Shown one piece after another: positions 11,043 to 26,299 of a DNA stretch of 64,000 bases. The DNA comes from Ridgeia piscesae (Eukaryota; Annelida; Polychaeta; Sabellida; Siboglinidae). The number at the start of each line of letters is the position of its first letter. The stretch's first letter is position 1. The position numbers and the translations under genes were made by a program. A model generated the notes under the pieces. That model ran no database searches. It saw nothing but the letters and a program-made list of their open reading frames with translations, and was not told the DNA's origin. Location of the stretch: contig JAODUO010000542.1 in NCBI GenBank assembly GCA_025642075.2, positions 122,501 through 186,500 on the forward strand. Reading direction: 5' to 3'.

Positions 11043-11456
11043 TGTCTCGTCTCGCTCTCGTCTGTCGTCGTCGTCGTCCTCTCGTCTCGCGTCTCTCACG
11101 TCTCTGTCTCGTCCGTCCGCGTCGTCTCGTCTCACCTCGTCGTCCGTCGCTCCGTCGCGTCGCCGTCTCTCACCGTCCGTCCGTCGCGTCGCTCCGTCAC
11201 TCACTCACTCACTCGTCTCCGTCTCGTCACTCCTCCGTCTCTCACTCCTCCTCTCTCCCTCCTCCTCCGTCCTCCTCCTCCTCCGTCCTCCTCCTCCTCT
11301 CACTCTCACTCACTCACTCACTCACTCACTCAATCACTCACTCACTCACTCACTCACTCACTCACTCACTCACTCACTCCTCACTCACTATCCCCCTCTT
11401 TCTCTCTCACTCCCCCCTCTCTCTCTCCTCCTCCTCCTCCCTCCCCCTCCTACCGT
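11043..11456. repeat. Pyrimidine-rich tract with CTCA array
   Basis: Degenerate GTCTC/GTCC sequence passes into a CTCA tetranucleotide array (about 11293-11380) and then CCTCC-type tracts. The apparent 292-residue plus-strand frame across 10758-11636 is a by-product of the lack of stop codons. Confidence 0.85.
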
Positions 11457-12132
11457 CTATTTATCACAAATGCCAATCGTAATGTAAACGTTGTCTACTG
11501 CTGTTACAAAGATGATTACACGCGCAGTGTCAGTTTTGACAACGACCAACACCGAACGCCAACGAGACGCATTGTACGAGACATCCTGAAGTCGACACAA
11601 CAACTGCCTCGGCTTGACATGGCTTCTATACATTGAATAATGCATTACGTTTTTGTGTACGCCTTTGTGTTATCCCATTCATTCACAAAGTCACATCACA
11701 ACAGGGAATAACATTTAACAGCTGTTCTAGACGTTCTTTTTGAAGACGTCGCGCGACGGCATCCACGAGGACTGCCGCTCGAATCGACGGGTATAAAGAC
11801 AACTAATTGTCTTCGAGCGCCATAGAACTCTTCCACGACAATTCATAATCCGTGACGTGATAGAAATGACAGTGACGCAGTAGTTAGGCGAGTCTTTTTA
11901 TGCTCCAAACAGACGTGACATCGGTGTAGATGGGATTTTAATGGATCGAGTTTTTATTAAGTGAGACTAGCGCGGCGTCGAAGGTAACATGAATTGCTAA
12001 TTATACCTATCGTGCACGAGCTTTGTGGAGGTATGACTTGAAAAGTGGTCGTTTTCACAATGAACGCGACACATGCGTTTGTGTGTCACAGAACTATATA
12101 CGAGTACGTCAGGCGAAAATCGGCTTAGGTGT
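11457..12132. other. Large Wnt5 intron, no feature seen
   Basis: Unique sequence between two microsatellite clusters; no recognisable exon. Confidence 0.45.
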
Positions 12133-12135
12133 TTT

Positions 12136-12195
<60 letters not shown>

Positions 12196-12357
12196 CGTGC
12201 GTGCTGTGCGTGCGTGTGTTCTTGTGCGTGCGTGTGTGCGTGTGCGTGGTGCGTGTGCGTGTGCTTGTGCGTGTGCTTGTGCTTGTGCTGCTGTGCTTGT
12301 GCGTGTGCGTGTGCGTGTGCGAGTGCATATATATCATATGATATATATATATATATA

Positions 12358-12439
<82 letters not shown>

Positions 12440-12512
12440 TGTGTGTGCGCGAGCGCATGCTTGCGTGCGTGCGTATGTGCGGTGCGTGTGTGCGTCTGTG
12501 TAGTGTATGAAA
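12136..12512. repeat. Compound GT / GTGC / AT / GT microsatellite
   Basis: GT units pass into GTGC and GTGCTT variants, then an AT block containing palindromic ATATCATATGATAT, then a second GT block and GTGC again. The order GT-AT-GT recurs elsewhere in the window. Confidence 0.93.
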
Positions 12513-13365
<853 letters not shown>

Positions 13366-14160
13366 TTATGTGTGTGTAGATTTAGATTATATTTTAAAAA
13401 TATAAACCGCATTAAAAACCGCCCAGTAAAGCTCCCACGTTCCTCAGAACTGTGCCCTAAAGCGCAAGAATCGCACGATTGTTGGGCTACTGATTGTTTC
13501 TTTGGCTGAATTATAAAGAAGAGTTCCGTAGTGACATTTCTTTTTGCTGTCCGAACTAATGCTTTCTCTCTTCCTTCGGCGACGTTGAGCTTCGCAACTC
13601 ACTCTAACCATCGGACTTAATTGTGGGAGGCATTTACAATTTGTTAACGTGCATGATATGAATCATCAGCTTACTACAACGTGCACCTGTCCCACACGAA
13701 GTCATCAATGTCGTTACCACGCGGCAGCACCAGAACAACGGTGAATTGGAGTGAAGATTTTTTTCAACGTCGTCAATGCGTTTTGACGTCCTTATAGGCA
13801 TATGATTATGCAAATGGGCGCATTTTAACAAAGAAACAAAGCCCGTGTTGTGTTAACATTATGTACATATATTGTGAATTTATGTGTCGTTTTCCGAAAG
13901 CAGCAGGACGTCGTCACTTTATAATGAAATTGTTATGTCCTGCGCAACTTTGTGGTATTTGAAGACATTTGTGTGAAATCGTGCACATTCATCATCGCGC
14001 CTCCTCGTCTCGCGGTTCACACGAAATGTTGGCGCTAACGAGACATAATTCGCGCGTGAAGACGCATGGTTTCTACATGGGTTTTGTTGCCCATTCTCAT
14101 CGTAGACAACGAGCTTTTGTTGGCTTTTCTACCGAGGGATGTGATTGTGATTTCTTTTAA
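13366..14160. other. Large Wnt5 intron, no feature seen
   Basis: Unique sequence; no recognisable exon or repeat. Confidence 0.45.
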
Positions 14161-14163
14161 TAA

Positions 14164-14502
14164 AGGCATGATAATTGGCACATAAGTAGTTTTGATACAT
14201 CCCTTCAAATAACGGTAGGCAGTAGGTGATCATCGCCATCGACATGGTATCTAGCCGCCATCTTGATTTGCATGGCGGCCATCTTAAATTCCAAAGGTCC
14301 ACTATGGCATTCATCTGAGAATACTGGATGTGGCAAAAATATATCCTATGACCCACAATATGCTGGCTTAGCTACCAAGAAAAGGTGTATGTGTTCTTTC
14401 GATGCTGTGGGTAAAATGGATTTCAATGGCGACCATTTTAAAAATCAAGATGGTGCTAGACAATTATGTCGTAAACTATTTCTATACCAATTGTCATGTC
14501 TT
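14164..14502. mobile_element. Foldback / MITE-like inverted-repeat element
   Basis: Outer arms are inverted copies. GGCATGATAATTGG at 14165 pairs with the reverse complement of CCAATTGTCATGTC near 14488-14501. CTAGCCGCCATCTTGATTT at 14251 pairs with AAATCAAGATGGTGCTAG ending 14459. The arms carry repeated GCCGCCATCTT, a YY1-like motif. No transposase is present. A non-autonomous foldback element is inferred; exact ends and target duplication are uncertain. Confidence 0.6.
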
Positions 14503-14699
14503 TGTCGAAAAATTACAATTCGTCAATGGTGTGGCACCAAGCAGCTACACTACAGTGAATTGGTGTAATCGTCCATTACCGTTAAATCTGATATCACATG
14601 AGGACTTCTAAAAAGCGACACAATTGCTGCGTTTGTTCTTCTCTTTTATTCTTCTTCTCTCAGATACTGGACGGGCCCTTTGCACAGCGTTTAAAGGCT

Positions 14700-14937
14700 A
14701 ACGAGAATGTGTAGTCCACTACAGGTTACACATTTACCCCCTTTGTAGGATCTTTTACTTCCCCTGGAATAGACACCAGATAGAAGGGACTATCGGTTTT
14801 TAATGTCTCTTCCGAAAGACACAGGCAAATATGGAGTGAAGAAATTGCCTAATTTTCGAAAACGGCGTAGGTGGGATTGTTCCACCGTCCCCTCGATTGA
14901 CAGTCCGGCGCTCTACCGCGCGACCACCGCTCCCCAC
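14700..14937 (-). mobile_element. tRNA-derived SINE, type 2
   Basis: On the minus strand the element starts with a tRNA-like head: GGAGCGGTGGTCGCGCGGTA (box-A-like), then GAGCGCCGGACTGTCAATCG, and a stem-like GGTGGAACAATCCCACC where box B (GGTTCGAATCC) is expected but degraded. A body follows containing TTTCGGAAGAGACATTAAAA, AGTCCC and AAAGATCC. That body layout (a GGGACATTAAA..GTCCC..AAAGATCC core) recurs in tRNA-headed SINEs of invertebrates, from memory. The 3' limit near 14700 is approximate. It is a SINE, not a functional tRNA gene. Confidence 0.65.
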
Positions 14938-15920
14938 TTTTTCATAGTGTATAACTTAGTAGTCACACAAATGTCGTACTTATCGGTATCTGCCACGTAG
15001 CCATGCGGCTGTCACATCACAATGAACCGATACATAGACTACAAGTGACTGGTTACATTGTCGAGCATCATAAAAATGTCGACACGAATCACAGTTCGGT
15101 GCAATGGTTGGCCCTAACAGTCCAAACCGCACGGTTCGTTGAAGTTCATCGTAAACGTTTTATATAACATTTTCACACAACTCGTTCACCTTCACACGAC
15201 CACCACAACCGTATCTGGCATGTGCCTCACGATGCCTGTTCATCGACATAATCTAATCTGATGATCGATTTCTTTGTGTGAATCCGATGACTAAAAGATG
15301 CCTTTACCGCAATGCACCGCGTCCCCTGTTCCACGACTATATTTAGGTTCGTTCTAGTTGCCTGGATGTTTATCGGCATGATGTGGCCGTCGTAGTTGTT
15401 GTTGTTCTATACGTACTCACACGTGAGTCACTCGGCAGCGGTGGCTGGACCTGTCACTGGCTGCTTATCGGTATTATTTAAGGATGCAGGGGTTCCTGAC
15501 AAAAACACACCTTGAGAAAAACTGCCACGTGAATGATGATGTCAATAAGTCATGCGGACGGCGATGTAAACATGTCAGGTGACAGTAGATAGTTGGCCTG
15601 TGCTACTGTGCGTTTAGCGTGTGTTTGTACAGGCAGAGTAACGGAATCAACGTGAACCAACGCAGATGCCGGTTACTGTAATTGAATTGCCACGGACCAT
15701 CGCGTTGTCGGAGCAAAATAAAACGTCGACTTCAATAATTGAAATACCGCAGATGACTCGAACCATAAACATACAATAATGTTGTTTATATTCCCGGGAA
15801 CTCTCTTGTGTGAGTGAGCTAGTGCTAGACCCCTACAGTCGCTATATCTGTGAAGTTCTTTTCCTGCACACTTTGCACAAACACGTTTTTGACCCTTTAA
15901 TATTAAATACGACAGGAACA
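14938..15920. other. Large Wnt5 intron, no feature seen
   Basis: Unique sequence without recognisable features. Confidence 0.45.
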
Positions 15921-16382
15921 TCAAGGCCCGTTGTCGTCATTGCCTGGCTCCTCGCTGTCGTCAGATCTATGGGAAAGTCGCCACTTAAACGCCGCGCAGG
16001 TTATTACAGTAATTAAGACCAAACAGAGCGCCCACGGCACTGGCAACGACCAGGCGAGATGCCTATAATTAGGGTCGAATGAATAAATGCTATTCTTTTG
16101 AGGCTCTTTGAAAGAAACATGTGTAGCAGTGTTTCCAGTGCCGTGTGTGTAGCCCGGGGAGTAGATTACACATACGCGGGCTGTCCTGCTTGTGTGGCCG
16201 TCTGCCCGAGGGTCGGAGAGACACCTGTAGGCACAATGAACGACCCGGTACAAGGGACGCCTTCCGGGGAAAGTGTTTGGCTTCGACTGGATATCAGTGC
16301 AACGCCCTTTTAGATTGCACTGCAGCATGTCACGTTTATGGTGTCTGTTGCTAGTTACTACGTGAGCAACATATTTGTACAA
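15921..16382 (-). other. 153-codon open frame with a possible membrane segment, unproven
   Basis: A minus-strand frame inside the large Wnt5 intron. Its C-terminal part reads LAWSLPVPWALCLVLITVIT followed by CAAFKWRL and an acidic SDDSEEPGNDDNGP tail, which resembles a single membrane-spanning segment. It lies in complex rather than repeat sequence. There is no family resemblance that I recognise, no obvious promoter and no splice context. A chance open frame is the likelier explanation. Confidence 0.12.
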
Positions 16383-16490
16383 GCTAATAGAACATATTTG
16401 TATTTCGATGTCATAATATTATGTTATGTAATTGTATGTTATGTTATTTTATTTTATTCTACGTTACGTTATGTTGCGTTCTATTAAACG

Positions 16491-16800
16491 CAAGTTCTTA
16501 TATAGCGCAGTATCCAGTCCTCAGGACTGTTCAAAGCGCTTTACACTTTACCTTCCCCACAGACCTGTTCACTCAGACACCATCTGGGAAGCACCCAGCC
16601 ATATGCTACAATTAATGCGCGAAGGCTGCTCGTAAACATATCCACCACTGTCTATAGCCAGGTACTTATTTATACAGCTGAGTGAACTGGAGCAATGTAG
16701 AATGAAAAACTTGCCCATGGTTTTAACACCGCAGCACATGAATCGAACCCGGGTTCTCGTACTAGAGAGTCCGAAGCTCTACCCTGAGGCATTGCGATCT
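16491..16800 (-). mobile_element. tRNA-derived SINE, type 1, copy 1 (nearly complete)
   Basis: Read on the minus strand: a tRNA-like head with box-A-like GCCTCAGGGTAGAGCTTCGG and box B GGGTTCGATTC. Then a body with GTGTTAAAACCATGGGCAAG, ATAAGTACCTGGCTATAGAC and CGCGCATTAATTGTAGCATA, ending AAGCGCTTTGAACAGTCCTG and CTGCGCTATATAAGAACTT. The same order occurs on the plus strand at 48474-48770 and in part near 61283-61585. The 3' GCGCTATATAA end resembles the tail of the LINE fragment at 17.5 kb. Low-complexity TTATGTTA repeats adjoin the 3' end. Confidence 0.85.
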
Positions 16801-17215
16801 ACAATATTATATATGTACACTGTGCATAGTCACTATTAATGATAATCAGCGCGTTGTTGGCGTCACCGACATCAAACGGGTCCGATGATGAATGCAAGAT
16901 AGCTGTAAACAATCTCTCTACTCTGAATGCAGCCAGTTATCCAGTCACGCCGTCTGACACGTCTCCTCTACGCTAGCACCAGTGACACACTGCGGGCAAA
17001 CGCATCAAAGGCATGCACTAAGCACCACCAATTTGGCTGATCAACTTTTAAAAACCCCTAACACTAACACCAATCGGTATCATTTAGCCCCCATGTCGAC
17101 ACGACTGAAAACACTTAGTAGACGGAACGAAAGACAACACTGGCGTCAACCCATTGACGCCTCGACACGGTAGGAAGCGTCGAGACGACACAAGAACCAC
17201 TGAATCACAACTCAC

Positions 17216-17475
17216 CTATGTGTGGAACGACGCCGAACGCCGACGTGTTGTCCCCGGCGGAGGTGCAGTTCCAGCGGTGGTCCCGGAATTGCCATTGACA
17301 CTCGAGTATTCCGAGCTCGGCCCCTCGACTCACGCTGGGCATGTGGTCTTGGTAAAGTTGACAGAAGCGGATTTGTCCGGGCGAAAGCATCTTCAGTTTG
17401 TTGCAGATCGGCTGCGTGCCGAGGAGGTACAACTGCGGATTCCGCCATATGTCGAACTGTCGGGCCCCGAGACTC
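17216..17475 (-). CDS. Wnt5: Wnt5 first visible coding exon (N-terminal domain)
   Basis: This 260-base exon follows a gtggatttacag acceptor and ends at a strong GTGAGT donor after the first base of a codon. It encodes SLGARQFDIWRNPQLYLLG, then TQPICNKLKMLSPGQIRFCQ, LYQDHMPSVSRGAELGILE, CQWQFRDHRWNCTSAGDN and TSAFGVVPHI. The match to vertebrate WNT5A runs throughout: IGAQPLC, LCHLYQDHM, GIKECQYQFRHRRWNC and DNTSVFG. NCT and NTS are potential N-glycosylation sites shared with the family. The exon begins where the conserved segment after the signal peptide begins, so an upstream exon carrying the signal peptide is required. A LINE fragment starts about 60 bp upstream of its acceptor. Confidence 0.94.
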
Positions 17476-17529
17476 CTGTAAATCCACACATAGGCATAAA
17501 TAAAACATGCCCTGTTGTGATACTTAATG

Positions 17530-17890
17530 CCCCCAAATTCTCATCATCACTGTCGCTACTTAAGCAGTTGCACTGGCTTCCAGTTGTAAATCGAATTAAA
17601 CTCAAATTGGCTACTGTTACATACCGTACTTTTTCTATTCAACAATCGACACGTTTTTTGTTCCGAAAACTAAGCTCAGTGTTGGCAAACATCTGTAGCT
17701 GCGCCAACAATCTGGAATCAACTCCCTGTTACAGTTACATCTTCGGGAACTGTAGCCACCTTTTCGTAAAAAAAACTTGTTTGAAATTCCAACATAAACT
17801 TTCGGCGATTACGCCAAATAATTTTATTAGTTGCGTCTCTGGTCTGATTTGTCAATGATATACGCGCTATAGAAGTGTTACAATTATTAA
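17530..17890 (+). pseudogene. CR1/L2-like non-LTR retrotransposon, 3' end fragment
   Basis: One plus-strand frame reads SLSLLKQLHWLPVVNRIKLK then LATVTYRTF. This is the LHWLPV..RI.FK..TLTYK element found in the C-terminal region of CR1/L2/jockey-type reverse transcriptase proteins. A frame shifted relative to it reads AAPTIWNQLPVTVTSSGTVA, the AAP.IWNSLP block expected about 60 residues later. The shift shows a broken copy. It ends in an untranslated tail with ATACGCGCTATAGAAGTG followed by imperfect ATTATTAAAATAATTA, a typical LINE 3' end. The long plus frame 17154-17858 runs through Wnt5 antisense and this fragment and is not a gene. Confidence 0.75.
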
Positions 17891-18039
17891 AATAATTACA
17901 TATGATTAATAAGTTATTGTCTGTATATTTTACTGGCGATCTCTACTAATCTGGTGTAATGCTTAGTTAAGATTATAATGAGAGTGTTAATTTATATGGG
18001 TGTTTTTAATGTTTAACTCTGTATTAGGTGTGATTTATA

Positions 18040-18107
<68 letters not shown>

Positions 18108-18187
18108 CATACATAAACAAATTATAATATATACAGTATATGTCACACACACACACGCACGCACGCACGCACACACGCACACACACA
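18040..18187. repeat. AT array plus CA/CACG array
   Basis: About 33 AT units, a 30-bp spacer, then CA and CACG units. Same AT with CA/CACG pairing as other compound arrays here. Confidence 0.93.
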
Positions 18188-18189
18188 AG

Positions 18190-20655
18190 TGCAGACGTAT
18201 GCGGCACACAGGTAGCAGTGTAATTTTCCCGCTGCGATTAATAAAGTATTCTTTATCGTTATAACAATTCGTTATGTCAAAACCAAAACATTTATTTTTG
18301 CTGGTACATTGCGCCTTGGACTTATGACCGTATTGTCGCCGTATTGTGTTGCATTATATACTTAAACACAACAGACGTCTCAATAGTATACCTAAAACTA
18401 CAACACACTACATAAAATTAGTATGTCTAGTTTGTCTACGCAGTCTGAACTGTCATGATACTGCTTCGATATTAATTTAACCTTAGATTCTGCGCTATAT
18501 CGTCCGGTACATATTATGCATTGGTTGTAGCACTGTTGATATTGATGTAGTATGTCTTGCTAGACACCATAATGGAAACCGTCTGTAGGATTTTTTGTAG
18601 GATTTTTGCATGAATTCACTCCTCGGCTCATTTACATATGTTCACTCACTGGAGCGCGTAAAGTGTTAATGAAATGTCAAAAATACGCAAACATGCTGAC
18701 ACACAACAGTCGCAGTCAGCAGGGGTTACGTCATTAGTATTTATAACTGTCAGTCGTATGCGCGTATACCCGACACGACATATTAAATATTACGGCAAAC
18801 GTAATAGTGTTGTGTGTTAAGCGAGTACATTATACACTAAAGTTATCAGTATAATTGTATATGTTCATGCAGTTTCTATCAGTCAACATGACGACACGAA
18901 ACTTGGTAAACTATAGCAAAACGTGTAAACTACGTAATATGTGTCTATATAAACAGTTCGACATGCATGGTTATGGGAGTTTCATTACCACTACTCTTTA
19001 GGAAAGATGGCTTTCCTTTGACAGTCGTCTATCTGATTAGGTGTATGGGCGCTACTGATAACAGACCACTGATCATTCCTGATATCTATGCATAATGCAA
19101 AGCATGTCAACCGTGACAAGTCATTGACATGGTTCTTCTAAGCAGTTCCTGAGAATGCGAATCGACACACAGACTGACCATCTAAGATTTGTGATTAATG
19201 ACGCGAGTGTCTCCACTTCGGCCGACTGACTGCCGACGCTGTTCGCCCAGACTCCGTCAGCGGGGCGCGACTATTGGATTGTTTAGTGTTTGTGCTTGGT
19301 GTTCTTCTCAAACAGCGCCGCTCGTCACGCGTCGCCGCTCGTCACGCGCCGCTGCGCACGGCGTGCCTATCGGCTCCGTGGTCAGCACACCTGCTGCGCG
19401 TGCGGTCAGAGTATATGACTGACACTCGGAGAAAGATAACACGTGCGATGATACACAGGGAATTCGTGGCTAGAGTGATACGTCTCTAAACACGACACGA
19501 CCGACACGCGAACGATAGTGGCAGTTTAATGCAGTCGCGGGTACAATATACCAGCACCGATCCACTTGACTTGTCTGTCGGAAGGTCGGCCCGGCAACGG
19601 CATCGCGTCGAAATTAACGACGACCCTCAAAAGGGCGCAGCGAGTGAGACGCGGCACTCACGCGAGACGTGCGTGTCATTTACCCAAACCGACGTGACTA
19701 CGACGGATTCATTCAAATGCATTGCATGTTTCGTGGCCGTGCGATTAAACTCCCTTCGCCCGCCAACGACATATACTATGCCCCCGTAGCCTCTGCGACC
19801 CCAGGTGTGGAGCCTCCCCGTTGAGCGGGTCAGGCGTCGCCTGTAATGACTTCGCCACCCTCTGCGTCGCCCGTTCGACAGTGACAGCACCACCGCCTTC
19901 AGCGTGCACAGCCAGGTGCCGTCTGAAACTATACCCCGCCATCTCTCGTAGATCAGGTTTTGCAGTGAGTGAGCCACCTGGGTTGTCGCGCTAGGACCGC
20001 GGGGTTGCGTACAACGGGCTGGCTGCGTCGGTGCACAAGCCTGCGGCGGTCTACACGCATGCTTACGGCGTCTTGCACGCACATGTCGCGTATGGTGGGT
20101 GTCCCTCTCACAAGATTACAGTGTCGAGTGTCACGCTGAAGCTCGTGTTGTCCTACACACACGCGGTGTTGTTGTTCTCGTCTTTCCCCTGACTGTCCCG
20201 GGTGAGCCTGGCCTCGATAAGTGTCCCGGTTCGCGATCTATATTTGTTTTCTTTTTCAACCCCTTTGTAGCTGCTGCCTCCGTCAACCGTCTGAACTCTC
20301 CTGCATCGTTTTCGCTCTCGTTCTCCGCCCCTTTCCCAATCCCTCCAAGTCTCTCTTTACGAAACCCTCTAGTCCCAATCGTGGTCGTGGACAGGATTAT
20401 TGTGTACACTCTCTGCGTCGGCTCTCCGTTCTTCGCAAGCCTCTCCACCCTGTACATCTTCTCACTCGGGTGCTTCGCATACCTTCAATCGTTCATGTAG
20501 TTTACCTCTCAGCGTTACGGTCTCTAGGCCTTAGAGATAGTGGTAGGTTTATGTTACGCAGACTAAGCACATTTCTCTTGAGCTTTCGAGATATGTGTCT
20601 ATTTGATACCACCCCTTCCTCTGTGCATTATCCCATGTTACTAATCATCACGGGA
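18190..20655. other. Non-coding stretch upstream of visible Wnt5 exons; CpG-rich at 19.2-20.2 kb
   Basis: Bases 19200-20160 are visibly GC- and CpG-rich compared with the flanks and contain short frames on both strands. None has a signal peptide ending in a phase-2 donor as needed for the missing Wnt5 exon, and none shows a family I know. Bases 20200-20600 are pyrimidine-biased. Confidence 0.4.
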
Positions 20656-20946
20656 GAGAGATAGAGAGATAGATAGAGAGAGAGAGAGAGAGAGGGGGAG
20701 GAGAGAGAGGGAGAGGGGGGTGGATGGAGGGACGGAAGGGCGGAAGGACGAAAGGACGGAATGGCGGAAGGAAGGAAGGACGGAAGGAAGGAAGGACGGA
20801 AGGAAGGACGGAAGGAAGGACGGAAGGAAGGACGGAAGGAGGGGAGGACGGAAGGGAGGACGGAAGGGAGGACGGAAGGGAGGACGGAAGGGAGGACGGA
20901 AGGGAGGACGTAAGGGAGGACGGAAGGGAGGACGGAAGGGAGGACG
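20655..20946. repeat. GA tract and GGAC/GGAA (GGAAGGAC-type) array
   Basis: GA dinucleotides and GGGGGAG, then GGAAGGAC units, passing into a GGGAGGACGGAA unit repeated about nine times. It is purine-dominated with a regular C. Confidence 0.92.
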
Positions 20947-20956
20947 AAGGGCTAAA

Positions 20957-21060
20957 AGGCAAGGCAAGGCAAGGCAAGGCAAGGCAAGGCAAGGCAAGGC
21001 AAGGCAAGGCAAGGCAAGGCAAGGCAAGGCAAGGCAAGGCAAGGCAAGGCAAGGCAAGGG
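20957..21060. repeat. GGCAA pentanucleotide array
   Basis: About 20 perfect GGCAA units adjoining the GGAC-type array. The Ala-Leu-Pro-Cys frames over it are artefacts. Confidence 0.96.
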
Positions 21061-22127
21061 AATGACAGATTATACTCCTGAAGTTGTAATGTTCTGAAGA
21101 CGAATGTTTTTTTAATCGTTTGCTACAAGCACCGATATTGTTGGCCGACAGAAGCGACGGAAACGACCCAGAAACGACAACAAAGACCCAACAGACACCA
21201 GATTAGCGCGTCTCAGCGGCTAAGCAAATTCGACAACCTATCCACTTATTTGAGCCGAATTACAGGGGCTTCTTTACAAACCGCCTCGACCTATCCGTGG
21301 CACATCTAATTGCTGAATGCGGTTCCTGTCTTTTTCAGAATACGGTATTTTCAGTGATAAGCGATGCGTTGGTGTAAATACCTCGCAAACCGACTGTTTA
21401 GCCGCGCGTGACGTCTCTGCGTGTTACCCTGTGACTGTCGGGTCTGAATGGTCCTCAGTCTTCTGAGAACTGTCGGAGTTGACGCCACTACATATTATGT
21501 CAAATCTGCATTCGTCGCGTGTCAAAACTCAAGTTAGCTCAACCCAGCAGCTGGAGCTGGTGTTAATCATCGTACTGGGTCACAACGGCTTGTTTAATTT
21601 GTGTGCAGTTGTGTAATATTGTAATGCTACATGTGTAGATTTATGCAGCCGCAGCTTTGGATCATAATGATAACGAGTTGAGACACTGCGACTGTTTACC
21701 GAGAAATTCATTCAAATTCAGGCCAGATTTGCTTTGCATTTCGGTCTCATTCCTCTGTCTTCTTGGCCACCGATAATTTCGCGGAAATAAACAGTCAACC
21801 TTAACACCGATTCCTATTTAAAGAAAATACCTCTTTCGCGAATTAGGTCTGTTAGTTGACGTAGACGTCGGAACACTGGGGACCTGGAGGACGGACTTTA
21901 GCGACCCATATTCATGGTCGGGGTGGCAACTTGTTATGATATTCTTCGACCACCAAGGATTTGTTCCCATATTTGGGAATGGGTGTCAGTTTTGTTGGAA
22001 AATCAAGATGTTTGGAAAGATGGATAACGGCGCATGCAGGCGAAATAATGGCGGCGTGGCGGGAAACATTTGTTTTTAAACAAACCCCCACCCTTCTTCC
22101 GATGTCATGACTCGCAATAGCGCTGTA
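21061..22127. other. No feature seen
   Basis: Unique sequence. A minus-strand frame at 21912-22196 overlaps the inverted-repeat element and has no recognised domain. Confidence 0.45.
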
Positions 22128-22588
22128 CCGCTTACATTTTCCCGGCGTTATAAACGTTCCGGTTGACGTTTCTGCGCATGCGCGATATATGTACAATCAT
22201 CAATGTGCTGCGAAAAGACAAAGCATTTATGGTATAAATATTACGGGTTATTCGTCAGCATGTATATAACCTCTCAGCAAAGTTATTTGTCACAAATTAA
22301 CACCAGACAAACAAGTTTTGAGGCATATTTTGATAGCAAGCGTAAACCACGTGACAGTAGTGCGCCATAATCCGAGACAGTGATTATAAAAAACGTAATA
22401 TTTTATTGCATTGAACGACATTTTAAGAAACTCTTCACAGTAATCTCACAGGAAAGTTAACGAACAGCTCGTGGCATTTATACCGAAAATGCTTCGTTGT
22501 TTCGCTGGACATTGATGATTTTACATTTATTGCGCATGTGCAGAAACGTCAACCGGAACGTTTTTAACGCCCGGAAAAATGTAAGCGC
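22128..22588. mobile_element. Inverted-repeat (MITE-like) element with NRF1-type motif
   Basis: The left arm (22128-22205) and right arm (22510-22588) are inverted copies, about 78 bp each. They share CGTCAACCGGAACGTTT, ACGCC and AATGTAAGCG, with CATTGAT at the inner ends. The spacer is about 305 bp. The left arm contains TGCGCATGCGC, the consensus core bound by NRF1; the right arm has a one-base variant. There is no transposase, so a non-autonomous DNA element or other inverted duplication is inferred. Confidence 0.65.

Positions 22589-26299
<3,711 letters not shown>

Noticed and set aside
10758..11636. 292-residue Ser/Pro/Arg-rich plus-strand frame
   Set aside because: Built from CCGT, CTCA and pyrimidine-rich tracts; three overlapping frames are open, as expected for repeats rather than a gene.
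14869..14937. tRNA gene on the minus strand
   Set aside because: Box B is degraded (GGAACAATCC) and a SINE body follows directly.
16740..16800. tRNA gene
   Set aside because: Box A and box B are present, but the segment is fused to a SINE body repeated at 48.5 and 61.3 kb, and no intact cloverleaf with acceptor stem pairing was seen.
17154..17858. 234-residue plus-strand frame
   Set aside because: Runs through the antisense of a Wnt5 exon and then a LINE fragment; no single protein is implied.
21940..22020. Candidate upstream Wnt5 exon ending TGG TG|GT (expected Trp-Trp)
   Set aside because: The frame leading into it shows no signal peptide and the sequence at the donor (GTCGAA) is weak; the same test failed for the match near 27205 (stop codon directly before) and for 35950.
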